A stretch of 64,000 nucleotides of DNA, taken from Stenotrophomonas maltophilia. Lineage in GTDB: Bacteria > Pseudomonadota > Gammaproteobacteria > Xanthomonadales > Xanthomonadaceae. Positions within the stretch are counted from its first letter, which is position 1. Each line of letters begins with the position of its first letter. Where the stretch lies: assembly GCF_006974125.1 (NCBI RefSeq), contig NZ_CP037858.1:1302001-1366000 (forward strand), given 5' to 3'. The notes beneath the pieces are model-generated. The model saw only the letters and a program-made list of their open reading frames with translations. It made no database searches and was not told the DNA's origin. Made by a program: the position numbers and the translations under genes. This document shows, in pieces, positions 53,075-60,710 of the stretch.

Positions 53075-53117
53075 AAAAAAACCCCCTCCCCGCTGGGCAG
53101 CCAGGGAAGGGGGTTTC
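53075..53117 (-). terminator. terminator of the histone H1-like gene
   Basis: Minus strand: AAACCCCCTTCC ... GGGGAGGGGGTTTTTTT; long GC stem with a loop containing CTGGCTGCCCAG and a 7-T run. Confidence 0.9.
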
Positions 53118-53140
53118 AGGATGCGGCTATCGGGAAGTAC

Positions 53141-53659
53141 TTAGATCAGCGGCGCCGGGGTTGCCGGCAGAGCGACCGGAGCGGCCTTCTTCTTGCGGGC
53201 GGCCGGCTTGCGCTTGGCAACCTTCTTCGCTGCCTTCTTCGGGGCAGCCTTCTTGGTGGCCTTCTTCGCGGTCTTCTTTACTGCCTTCTTGGCGGTCTTC
53301 TTGACGGCCTTCTTGGCAGTCGCCTTCTTCGCGACCTTCTTGGCAGGCTTGCGGGCCGTTGCCTTCTTGGCAGTCTTCTTGGTGGCCTTCTTGGCTACCT
53401 TCTTGACGGCCTTCTTCGCGGTCTTCTTGACGGCCTTCTTGGCAGTGGACTTCTTGGCTACCTTCTTTGCCGCCTTCTTCACTGCCTTCTTCGCAGTGGT
53501 CTTCTTGGCGACCTTCTTCGCAGCCTTCTTCACTGCCTTCTTGGCGGTCGCCTTCTTCGCGACCTTCTTCACTGCCTTCTTGGCAGCGGCCTTCTTCGCG
53601 ACCTTCTTCACCGCTTTCTTGGCGGCGGGCTTCTTCTTCGCAGCTTTCTTGGTTGCCAT
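53141..53659 (-). CDS. histone H1-like Lys/Ala-repeat DNA-binding protein
   Basis: 172 residues from MATKKAAKKKPAAKK, almost entirely units of the kind AKKAVKKVAKKA/T/S with few other residues, then RKPAARKKKAAPVALPATPA. Resembles eukaryotic H1 C-terminal tails and bacterial AlgP/HctB-type nucleoid proteins. Expected to be disordered and to bind and condense DNA. GAGGAG precedes the ATG. The repeat DNA makes slippage-prone length variation likely. A TTGACA promoter lies about 290 bp upstream. Confidence 0.92.
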   Translation of the reverse strand: MATKKAAKKKPAAKKAVKKVAKKAAAKKAVKKVAKKATAKKAVKKAAKKVAKKTTAKKAVKKAAKKVAKKSTAKKAVKKTAKKAVKKVAKKATKKTAKKATARKPAKKVAKKATAKKAVKKTAKKAVKKTAKKATKKAAPKKAAKKVAKRKPAARKKKAAPVALPATPAPLI

Positions 53660-54385
53660 GGGATGGCTCCTCGTCAGTGATAGGGAGTTGAAACGCCCAG
53701 GTGGATCAAACCCGCGGATGCTGCGTGCGGGGACCGCCGGCGCGTCAGGCGCGCCGTTACGGATACGGCAATGCCCGCCTCGATCGGCGGAGCGGGCATC
53801 GGAACGGGAGGTGCCTTGCATTTCTCCGGGGGAAGCGGGGCCATGTCCACCGTCATCAGGGTCGCGGTGGTCTTGAAGGGGCTGCTTCGCATCGGACGAT
53901 TGATTCTGCGCACTCGGTTGGGCAGGCAAGGTCTGCTGAGGCGAAACCTAATCACGGTTTTTTTACTGTCAACAACCCCCGCGAAAAATTTTCACATCCG
54001 CGCCATCCACGGTGTTGTCTGCACGGTCGCCACGCTCCGCCTTCGACGACCACCAAAGCACCACGCACGCACGTTGCCTGCAACGACAACAACGCACGCC
54101 TTGAACAAAAAGCACTTGAAATAAGCACTCTGCGCAGATGCATGCATGTTGGCGGCCACTGCATGCACGCATCGCCTGCAGCGGCCGCCGCCCGCACCAA
54201 CGCCAGCACAACGGCACCGCAACGGGGGGCAAAAAGTTTTCACATCCGGACGCGCCGGCGCGGGGTGGAAACGCGGATTTGCGCAAAACTGCGCACACCC
54301 CTCGGTACCGTTCGCGGGTCTGCTGATGCCGCGTCGAGGGCGCGCAGCAAACCCTGCGTCATGAGCCGACGTGCTCGCCAAAACA
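53660..54385. other. gene-poor region upstream of the H1-like gene
   Basis: About 730 bp without a convincing gene. It contains a minus-strand promoter (53945-53972), a long leader towards the H1-like gene, and two direct copies of AAAAA(G)TTTTCACATCCG at 53984-54000 and 54231-54248. Local sequence is unusually rich in A-runs and ACG/CAAC-type words compared with the rest of the window. Short open frames, e.g. minus 53674-53892, lack family similarity. Confidence 0.6.
53945..53972 (-). promoter_or_regulatory. sigma-70-type promoter for the H1-like gene
   Basis: Minus strand TTGACA (53972-53967), 16-bp spacer with a run of seven A, then TAGGTT (53950-53945). Perfect -35. Implies a leader of about 280 nt before the H1-like ATG. 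Confidence 0.65.
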
Positions 54386-54387
54386 AA

Positions 54388-54411
54388 AACGGCCACCCGA
54401 AGGTGGCCGTT
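54388..54411 (-). terminator. gcvH terminator
   Basis: Minus strand AACGGCCACC-TTCG-GGTGGCCGTT followed by TTTGTTTTG; 10-bp stem with a TTCG tetraloop, about 20 nt after the gcvH stop. Confidence 0.92.
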
Positions 54412-54432
54412 CCAGAACCCGGAAACGACGAC

Positions 54433-54828
54433 TCAGTGGTCGTCGTTTTCCAGGGCTTCGGCATACGCATCCGGGTCCAGCAGTTCGTTGAGCTCTTCGG
54501 CGTTGGTCAGTTCGACCACGAACATCCAGCCTTCGCCGTAGGCATCTTCATTGATGGTTTCCGGCTTGTCGGACAGGGCCGAGTTGACCTCGACAACCTT
54601 GCCGCTGATCGGGCTGTAGACGTCCGAGGCGGCCTTCACCGACTCGACGACGGCGATCTGTTCGCCGGCCTTGGCGTCGGCGCCGACTTCCGGCAGTTCG
54701 ACGTAGACCAGGTCACCCAGCAGGCCCTGGGCGTGGTCGGAAATACCGACGGTGACACGGCCATTGCCTTCGACACGGGCCCACTCGTGGGACTTGAGGA
54801 ACTTGAGGTCGCCGGGGATCTCGCTCAT
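54433..54828 (-). CDS. gcvH: glycine cleavage system H protein
   Basis: Lipoyl-carrier protein shuttling the aminomethyl group. 131 residues; [20 protein letters not shown], lipoyl-lysine motif [17 protein letters not shown] (Lys about 65), and [19 protein letters not shown]. Downstream of gcvT by 93 bp. gcvP is not in this window. Confidence 0.96.
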   Translation of the reverse strand: MSEIPGDLKFLKSHEWARVEGNGRVTVGISDHAQGLLGDLVYVELPEVGADAKAGEQIAVVESVKAASDVYSPISGKVVEVNSALSDKPETINEDAYGEGWMFVVELTNAEELNELLDPDAYAEALENDDH

Positions 54829-54921
54829 GGGACTGCTCCAGAGATATGCAGGGGTGGAAAAAACGGGGCTAGTGTAACCAACCGGCCGCCACTGCTGTCA
54901 GTGACGACCGGCATGTTCGGA

Positions 54922-56034
54922 TCAGGCGTCGGCGAGCACGCCGGGCTGGGCCTGGCCTTCGCGCACGAACGGGAACTTGACCACGCGCACCGGCACTTGC
55001 CGGCCGCGGATGTCGACGGTGACCTCGCCGAGTTCACCGGCCGGTACGCGGGCGAAGGCGATGCCCTTGGCCAGGGTCGGCGAGAAAGTGCCGGACAGGA
55101 TCTCGCCCTGGCCGCCCGCGGTGGTCACCGCCTGGCCGTGGCGCAGCACGCCCTTCTCGTCCATCACCAGGCCGATCATCTGACGCGCGGTGCCGGCAGC
55201 CTTCTGCGCTTCCAGCACGTCGCGGCCGATGAAGTCGCGGCCTTCGTCCAGCGACACGGTCCAGGCCAGCGCCGCTTCATACGGGCTGATCTCTTCGTCC
55301 ATGTCCTGGCCGTACAGGTTCATGCCGGCTTCCAGGCGCAGCGTGTCACGCGCGCCGAGGCCGGCCGGCTTCACGCCTGCCGCCAACAGGCGATTCCAGA
55401 AGGCGACCACGGCATCCTGCGGCAGCAGGATCTCGAAACCGTCTTCACCGGTGTAGCCGGTGCGGGCGACGAACAGCTCGACGCCGTCGTCGGACTGCAC
55501 CTGCAAGGCGGCGAAGCGACCCAGCTTGGTCAACGCGGCACGGTCGGCTTCGCGGGCCAGGCCGATCACGATGTCGCGCGCCTGCGGGCCCTGCACGGCG
55601 AGGATGGCCAGGTCCGGGCGCTGCTCGACGCTGACGCCGAACGGCGCGGCCTGCTCGCGCAGCCACGCCAGGTCCTTCTCGCGGGTGGAGGCGTTGACCA
55701 CCATGCGGAAGAAATCGTCGCCCAGGTAGTAGACGATCAGATCGTCGATGACGCCGCCGCGCGGATTCAGCATGCACGAGTACAGCGCCTTGCCCGGCAC
55801 CTTCAGCTTGTCGACCGAGTTGGCCAGCAGGCGGCGCAGGAACGGCTTGACCTGGTCACCGCGCAGGTCGACCACGGTCATATGGCTGACGTCGAACACA
55901 CCCGACTCGCGACGCACCAGGTGGTGCTCGTCCAGCTGCGAGCCGTAGTGGATGGGCATGTCCCAACCCCCGAAATCGACCATCTTGGCGCCAAGGGCGC
56001 GGTGGGTATCGTTGAGCAGCGTCTTCTGGGTCAT
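54922..56034 (-). CDS. gcvT: aminomethyltransferase (T protein)
   Basis: Transfers the methylene group from H-protein to tetrahydrofolate. 370 residues from [40 protein letters not shown] (about 22-41), [24 protein letters not shown] (about 91-104), [12 protein letters not shown] and [23 protein letters not shown] 56034; the frame extends 9 codons further but family start fits here. Upstream GATAAT may be the -10. No glycine-riboswitch pattern seen in the leader. Confidence 0.95.
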   Translation of the reverse strand: MTQKTLLNDTHRALGAKMVDFGGWDMPIHYGSQLDEHHLVRRESGVFDVSHMTVVDLRGDQVKPFLRRLLANSVDKLKVPGKALYSCMLNPRGGVIDDLIVYYLGDDFFRMVVNASTREKDLAWLREQAAPFGVSVEQRPDLAILAVQGPQARDIVIGLAREADRAALTKLGRFAALQVQSDDGVELFVARTGYTGEDGFEILLPQDAVVAFWNRLLAAGVKPAGLGARDTLRLEAGMNLYGQDMDEEISPYEAALAWTVSLDEGRDFIGRDVLEAQKAAGTARQMIGLVMDEKGVLRHGQAVTTAGGQGEILSGTFSPTLAKGIAFARVPAGELGEVTVDIRGRQVPVRVVKFPFVREGQAQPGVLADA

Positions 56035-56153
56035 GACCGGGTCCGGCAGCAGAGGAAACAAGAATCCCCATTATCCCAGATCGGTCGCCCGCAGGCGTGC
56101 CGCAGCGCAGCGGCGGAGTTCCAGTGCCGTGCCCAGGCTCGGCGGCTCTTCGT

Positions 56154-56182
56154 GTGGGAGCCGAGCGTGGGCGCGGCTCTAC
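56154..56182. repeat. single SMAG/REP-type palindrome
   Basis: GTGGGAGCCGAGCGTGGGCG... ending CGCGGCTCTAC; the CTAC foot contains the nfeD stop codon (56179-56181 on minus). Confidence 0.75.
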
Positions 56183-56622
56183 ACGGGGCGGTCTGCCGGC
56201 TCGACCTGCAGCGTGCTGCCCTGCACCGCCACCACCCGCACCAGGCTGCCGGCCTGCAGTTCCGGCCCACTGACCTGCCAGTACGCATCATCGATGCTGA
56301 CCCGGCCCTGCCCACCAACGATACCCTGCTGCAACGGCACCACCCGTCCGACCAGTTGCTCGGCGCGACGGTTGAGCAACGGTGCATCGCTGGGCCGCGC
56401 CCTTGCCTTGCCCCAGCGCCGGTAGCACTGGATCGAGACCACGCTCAGCACGACGAAGGCAACGACCTGCCACAGCAATGGAATGCCGCTGAACACGGCC
56501 ACCAGCACGAACACAGCCGCCGCGCCGATGCCGATCCACAGCATGAACGCCCCGGGCGCCAACGCCTCTGCGGCAAACAGCAGCAGTGCCAGCGCGCCCC
56601 AGCCTACGACCTCCCAGCGCAT
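56179..56622 (-). CDS. NfeD-family membrane protein
   Basis: 147 residues: three TM helices (VVGWGALALLLFAAEALAPG, AFMLWIGIGAAAVFVLVAVF, LLWQVVAFVVLSVVSIQCYR) and a C-terminal OB-fold domain (AEQLVGRVVPLQQGIVGGQG, RVSIDDAYWQVSGPELQAGS). NfeD proteins pair with SPFH/stomatin proteins; here the partner qmcA ends 1 bp upstream. Stop TAG overlaps a GTAG repeat. Confidence 0.92.
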   Translation of the reverse strand: MRWEVVGWGALALLLFAAEALAPGAFMLWIGIGAAAVFVLVAVFSGIPLLWQVVAFVVLSVVSIQCYRRWGKARARPSDAPLLNRRAEQLVGRVVPLQQGIVGGQGRVSIDDAYWQVSGPELQAGSLVRVVAVQGSTLQVEPADRPV

Positions 56623-56623
56623 G

Positions 56624-57583
56624 TCAACCTCCAATCGGCGGCGGCCGCTTGCCGGCGGCCTTGTTGTCCTGGCTGGCCAACGCCTGCTTGGCCAGTTCGG
56701 CCACGCCGGCAATCGAGCCGATCACGCCGCTTGCCTCCATCGGCATCAGCACCAGCTTCTGGTTTGGCGAACTGGCCAGCTCCCTGAATGCTTCCACGTA
56801 CTTCTGGGCAACGAAGTAGTTGATCGCCTGCACGTCCCCCTCTGCGATCGCCGCCGACACCACCTTGGTCGCCATCGCTTCGGCTTCGGCCAGGCGCTCG
56901 CGCGCCTCGGCGTCGCGGAACGCAGCTTCGCGGCGGCCTTCGGCCTCCAGCACGGTGGCCTGCTTCTCGCCATCGGCGCGCAGGATCTCCGACTGCCTTG
57001 AACCCTCGGCTTCAAGGATCTGGGCGCGCTTCTCGCGCTCGGCCTTCATCTGCCGCGCCATCGCATCCAGCAGGTCACGCGGCGGCTGGATGTCGCGGAT
57101 CTCGATGCGGTTGACCTTCACGCCCCACGGGTTGGTGGCATGGTCGACCACGCTCAGCAGCTGGGCGTTGATCACCTCGCGCTGGCTCAGCGATTCGTCC
57201 AGGTCCATCGAGCCGATCACGGTACGGATGTTGGTCTGCACCAGGGCGATCATCGCCACTTCCAGATTGGCCACCTCATAGGCCGCCTTGGCAGCATCCA
57301 GGACCTGGAAGAACACCACGCCATCCACGCGCACGGCGGCATTGTCCTTGGTGATCACTTCCTGGCTGGGTACATCCAGCACCTGCTCCATCATGTTCAC
57401 CTTGCGCCCGACCCCGTACACGATCGGGATCAGGAAGTGCAGGCCGGGGGTCATGGTGTGCGTGTAGCGCCCGAAGCGCTCGACGGTCCATTCGTATCCC
57501 TGCGGCACCATCCGCACCGCCTTGAACAGGACCACCACGGCCACGAAGGCCAGTACCACGGTAAAGAACATGGTCGGGAACAT
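56624..57583 (-). CDS. qmcA: SPFH/band-7 membrane protein
   Basis: 319 residues: N-terminal membrane hairpin/TM (MFFTVVLAFVAVVVLFKAVR), SPFH domain (VPQGYEWTVERFGRYTHTMT, NPWGVKVNRIEIRDIQPPRD) and an Ala/Glu-rich coiled coil (AEREKRAQILEAEGSRQSEI, REAAFRDAEARERLAEAEAM). Forms large inner-membrane assemblies linked to protease control or membrane microdomains. Operon with nfeD. Confidence 0.93.
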   Translation of the reverse strand: MFPTMFFTVVLAFVAVVVLFKAVRMVPQGYEWTVERFGRYTHTMTPGLHFLIPIVYGVGRKVNMMEQVLDVPSQEVITKDNAAVRVDGVVFFQVLDAAKAAYEVANLEVAMIALVQTNIRTVIGSMDLDESLSQREVINAQLLSVVDHATNPWGVKVNRIEIRDIQPPRDLLDAMARQMKAEREKRAQILEAEGSRQSEILRADGEKQATVLEAEGRREAAFRDAEARERLAEAEAMATKVVSAAIAEGDVQAINYFVAQKYVEAFRELASSPNQKLVLMPMEASGVIGSIAGVAELAKQALASQDNKAAGKRPPPIGG

Positions 57584-57649
57584 CGCGCTTTCCTTATCTA
57601 TGACGCCCAGGCCCCAGCATAGCGCGTGAAGGCCGCATGCACAGTGGAA

Positions 57650-57952
57650 CTACCAGGGCACGCGCCGGCGCAGGATGTCGGCGAACATCACCCAGTCGCC
57701 CATGAACGAGTACAGCGGATGCTGGAATGTCGCCGGACGGTTCTTCTCGAAAAAGAAATGACCGACCCAGGCGAAGCCGTAACCGCAGAACAGGGCGGCC
57801 AGCACGAGGATGGCTTGCCCGCGCAGGATCGCCGCCGCAACCAGCAGCAGCACCCCGCAGCTGCCGATGAAGTGCAGGCGGCGCGACACCGGGTGGCGGT
57901 GCTCGCTGAGGTAGAACGGATAGAACTCGCGGAAGCTGGCGAAGCGGGACAT
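57650..57952 (-). CDS. DUF962 / Mpo1-like membrane protein
   Basis: 100 residues: YLSEHRHPVSRRLHFIGSCG, two hydrophobic helices (VLLLVAAAILRGQAILVLAA; LFCGYGFAWVGHFFFEKN) and RPATFQHPLYSFMGDWVMF. Conserved His in HRHP, LHF, GHFFFEKN and QHP match the yeast Mpo1 Fe(II) dioxygenase family acting on 2-hydroxy fatty acids; this activity is inferred by family only. Confidence 0.85.
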   Translation of the reverse strand: MSRFASFREFYPFYLSEHRHPVSRRLHFIGSCGVLLLVAAAILRGQAILVLAALFCGYGFAWVGHFFFEKNRPATFQHPLYSFMGDWVMFADILRRRVPW

Positions 57953-58017
57953 GCGCGTGCTCCGGGGACCAGGGGGCGCCCCCATCATGCACCTTCCGGG
58001 AAGGGATCGCTGCCCTT

Positions 58018-58094
58018 GCAGAGCCGAGCCATGCCCGGCTTGCGCGCGCCAGCGCGGTCGGAAGGAAGAGCAGCCGAGCATGGCTCGGCTCTAC
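58018..58094. repeat. SMAG/REP-type inverted pair
   Basis: GCAGAGCCGAGCCATGCCCG at left and CAGCCGAGCATGGCTCGGCTCTAC (58071-58094) at right, separated by about 25 nt. The right foot contains the ynfA stop codon (58091-58093 on minus). Confidence 0.83.
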
Positions 58095-58420
58095 ACTGAT
58101 GAGGTGCGCGGCCCGAACATGATCACTGCCATGCCGGCCAGGCACAGGGCCGCGCCCAGCATGTCCCAGCGACTGGGGCGGATGCCATCGACCAGCCACA
58201 GCCAGAACAGCGCGGTGCCGATGTAGACGCCACCGTAGGCCGCATAGACCCGGCCGCTGGCGGTCGGGTGCAGGGTCAGCAGCCAGGCGAACAGCGCCAG
58301 GCTGGCGGCCGCCGGCAGCAGCAACCAGATGCTGGCGCCCTTGCGCAGCCATAGCCACGGCAGGTAGCAGCCGACGATCTCGGCCAGCGCGGTCAGCAGG
58401 AACAGGCCGAGTGTCTTCAC
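58091..58420 (-). CDS. UPF0060 (YnfA) small membrane protein
   Basis: 109 residues and four TM helices: [88 protein letters not shown] and [11 protein letters not shown] are UPF0060 signatures; SMR-like export has been proposed for relatives. Start is GTG 58420: its GTGA overlaps the mazG stop. Terminal gene of the nudE-cysQ-mazG-ynfA run. Confidence 0.88.
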   Translation of the reverse strand: MKTLGLFLLTALAEIVGCYLPWLWLRKGASIWLLLPAAASLALFAWLLTLHPTASGRVYAAYGGVYIGTALFWLWLVDGIRPSRWDMLGAALCLAGMAVIMFGPRTSSV

Positions 58421-59256
58421 GCCTTTTCCGCCGCCTTGGCGTGCTGCCACAGCGCTTCCTGCGCATCCAGGTCCATCGCGGCCAGCGTTTCACCCTGCGC
58501 GTCGGCCTGCACTTCCATCGCACGGAAACGACGTTCGAACTTGTGGTTGGCCCCGCGCAGCGCGGCACCCAGGTCGATATCGGCGTGACGGGCGAGATTG
58601 GCGCAGACGAACAGCAGATCACCCAGCTCTTCCTGCAGGCGCGCCTTGTTGCCGGCGATGTCGCCGCGCTCGAACTCTTCGCGCAGTTCCTGCAGTTCCT
58701 CGGCCGCCTTGTCCAGCACCGGCAGCGGGCCTGGCCAGTCGAAGCCGACCTTGGCCGCGCGCGACTGCAGCTTCACTGCCCGCTGCCATTCCGGCAGGCC
58801 GCGCGAGATGCCGGCCAGCGCGGAGGTGTCCTGCTCGCCCTTGGCGGCGCGCTCGGCGCGTTTGATCGCCTCCCAGTTGCGCATCACCCCATCGGCATCG
58901 TCAACGCTGACCTCGGCGAACACGTGCGGGTGGCGGCGCTGCATCTTGTCGCTGATCGCGCGGGCCACGTCTGCGAAGGCGAAGCTGCCCTGCTCTTCGG
59001 CCATGCGCGCATGGAACACCACCTGCAGCAGCAGGTCGCCCAGCTCGTCGCACAGGTCGTCGAGGTCGCCACGGTCGATCGCATCGGCCACCTCGTAGGC
59101 TTCCTCGATGGTGTATGGCGCGATGGTTGCGAAGTTCTGCTCCAGGTCCCACGGGCAGCCGCCCTGCGGGTCGCGCAGGCGCGCCATGATGGCCAGCAGG
59201 CGCTCCAGCTCATGGGTGGCGGCGCTGCCGGTGGTGCGGGTGTCGTGCGCGCTCAT
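58417..59256 (-). CDS. mazG: MazG nucleoside triphosphate pyrophosphohydrolase
   Basis: Hydrolyses (d)NTPs to NMPs; removes aberrant nucleotides. 279 residues with two MazG domains: [20 protein letters not shown] (about 27-46), [20 protein letters not shown] (about 50-69, ExxE with following DELGD), and second half [20 protein letters not shown] plus [20 protein letters not shown]. 13 bp after cysQ. Confidence 0.95.
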   Translation of the reverse strand: MSAHDTRTTGSAATHELERLLAIMARLRDPQGGCPWDLEQNFATIAPYTIEEAYEVADAIDRGDLDDLCDELGDLLLQVVFHARMAEEQGSFAFADVARAISDKMQRRHPHVFAEVSVDDADGVMRNWEAIKRAERAAKGEQDTSALAGISRGLPEWQRAVKLQSRAAKVGFDWPGPLPVLDKAAEELQELREEFERGDIAGNKARLQEELGDLLFVCANLARHADIDLGAALRGANHKFERRFRAMEVQADAQGETLAAMDLDAQEALWQHAKAAEKA

Positions 59257-59269
59257 GCGGCCTCCAGGG

Positions 59270-60073
59270 TCAGTCGGACAACCAGTCGCGCCATGGCAGG
59301 CTGGTATCACCAAGGGCAATGAAATCGCCGTTCAACAGGGTTTCGCGGCGGTTGTAGCGGAACGGCTTGCCGGTCGCGGCCGACAGCACGGCGCCGCCGG
59401 CGGCATGCAGCACGCATTGGCCGGCAGCGGTATCCCATTCGGAGGTCGGGCCCAGCCGCGGATAGACATCCAGGCCGCCTTCGGCGATCCGGCAGAATTT
59501 CAGCGACGAGCCCTGTGCGATGGTCTCGATGCGGCCCATGCGCGCCAGCAGCGCCTCGGTTTCCGGCGAGCGGTGCGAACGGCTGGCGGCGACGCGCAGC
59601 GGGGCGGTGGCCGGCGTGCGGGTGCGCAGCACGGTGTCGTGCAGGCCCTGCCGGCGATAGGCCAGCTCGCCACGCATGGCGTGCCAGACGATGCCGGTGA
59701 CCGGCGCCAGCACCACGCCGAACGCCGGTGCGCCCTGGTAGATCAGGGCGATGTTGACGCTGAACTCGCCATTGCGCTTGACGAACTCGCGGGTGCCGTC
59801 CAGCGGGTCGACCAGCCAGTACGCACCCCAATGGCGCCGCTGCTCCCACCCCACCTGCGCAGATTCCTCCGACAGGATCGGCAGGTCCGGGGTCAGCTGC
59901 TGCAGGCCCTGCTCGATCACGAGGTTGGCGGCCAGGTCGGCGGCGGTAACCGGGCTGTTGTCATCCTTGATCTGCACCTCGAAGCCATCGGCATACACCT
60001 GCATGATGGCCTGTCCGGCTTCCTGGGCGATGGCGATGGCGGTCTCGCGCAGGTCCGTGGTCAGTTTGATCAT
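59270..60073 (-). CDS. cysQ: 3'(2'),5'-bisphosphate nucleotidase
   Basis: Dephosphorylates PAP to AMP, recycling the sulfate-assimilation by-product. 267 residues: SPVTAADLAANLVIEQGLQQ (about 38-57), LSEES (metal Glu, about 66-70), WLVDPLDGTREFVKRNGEFS (DPLDGT, about 86-105), and SEWDTAAGQCVLHAAGG (about 222-238, WDxAAG). ATGA overlap with the nudE stop (60070-60073). Confidence 0.95.
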   Translation of the reverse strand: MIKLTTDLRETAIAIAQEAGQAIMQVYADGFEVQIKDDNSPVTAADLAANLVIEQGLQQLTPDLPILSEESAQVGWEQRRHWGAYWLVDPLDGTREFVKRNGEFSVNIALIYQGAPAFGVVLAPVTGIVWHAMRGELAYRRQGLHDTVLRTRTPATAPLRVAASRSHRSPETEALLARMGRIETIAQGSSLKFCRIAEGGLDVYPRLGPTSEWDTAAGQCVLHAAGGAVLSAATGKPFRYNRRETLLNGDFIALGDTSLPWRDWLSD

Positions 60074-60633
60074 CGCGTTCCCTGCAGCCACTGGCGCGCG
60101 ATGAACAGCGCCGCCAGCGAGCGTCCCTCGGAGAAGTCCTCGCGCAGCATCAGCCGGTCCAGTTCGGCCAGCTTCCACGGCACCACTTCCAGTTCTTCCG
60201 GCTCGTCGCCGGCCAGCTTTTCCGGATACAGGTCGCGTGCCACCACCAGCCACGACTGATGGCTCATGTAGGTGGGGGCCAGGGTCATCGCGCGCAGCAC
60301 GTCGACCTGGCGCGCGCCATAGCCGGCCTCTTCCTTCAACTCGCGGTCGGCCGCCTCCTCGGGAGTCTCGCCGGCGTCGATCCGGCCCTTGACCAGGCCC
60401 AGCTCGTAACGGTGCATGCCGGCCGCGTATTCACGTACCAGCAGCACGGTCTCGTCGTCCAGCATCGGCACCACCACCACCGCACCATGGCCACGGCTGA
60501 CCAGGCGTTCGAAGCGGCGGCGTTCACCGTTGGAAAACTCCAGGTCCAGGTGCTGGCGCTGGAAGGGGCCGTTCTCCTCATCGGTGATCCGATGGATGAT
60601 CGGCAAGCGACGGCCGGCACGGTCATCGTTCAT
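60070..60633 (-). CDS. nudE: ADP-compounds hydrolase NudE
   Basis: Nudix hydrolase for ADP-ribose, AP3A and NADH. 187 residues; Nudix box G-x5-E-x7-REL-x-EE-xG seen in GRIDAGETPEEAADRELKEE followed by AGYGA (about 95-119). N-terminal MNDDRAGRRLPIIHRITDEE and MTLAPTYMSHQSWLVVARDL fit NudE. First gene of nudE-cysQ-mazG-ynfA; divergent from bioA across 77 bp. Confidence 0.93.
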   Translation of the reverse strand: MNDDRAGRRLPIIHRITDEENGPFQRQHLDLEFSNGERRRFERLVSRGHGAVVVVPMLDDETVLLVREYAAGMHRYELGLVKGRIDAGETPEEAADRELKEEAGYGARQVDVLRAMTLAPTYMSHQSWLVVARDLYPEKLAGDEPEELEVVPWKLAELDRLMLREDFSEGRSLAALFIARQWLQGTR

Positions 60634-60673
60634 GCGGAATCTCCGCGGCGGCCGGCGCCAGCGCCGGGGCCGA

Positions 60674-60679
60674 TAGAAT
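60674..60679 (+). promoter_or_regulatory. -10 box ahead of bioA
   Basis: TAGAAT in CCGATAGAATGTGC, 32 nt before the chosen bioA start. Its position makes the in-frame ATG at 60678 unusable as a start. Confidence 0.5.
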
Positions 60680-60710
60680 GTGCAGGCAGCAACATGTTCA
60701 TGAGCCCGAA

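Noticed and set aside
53190..53640. Regular repeats that superficially resemble a CRISPR-like array
   Set aside because: They are in-frame codons for Lys/Ala units of the H1-like protein, without unique spacers or cas genes.
53674..53892. Small minus-strand open frame between the promoter and the H1-like gene
   Set aside because: 72 codons, Pro/Ala-rich with no family resemblance and no ribosome site; kept only as part of the leader description.
56035..56150. Possible glycine riboswitch before gcvT
   Set aside because: The conserved tandem-aptamer signatures were not found in the leader.
53701..56787. Plus-strand open frame of over 1,000 codons
   Set aside because: It is antisense to gcvH, gcvT and nfeD, which have clear family motifs and ribosome sites; the frame stays open because of high GC third positions.
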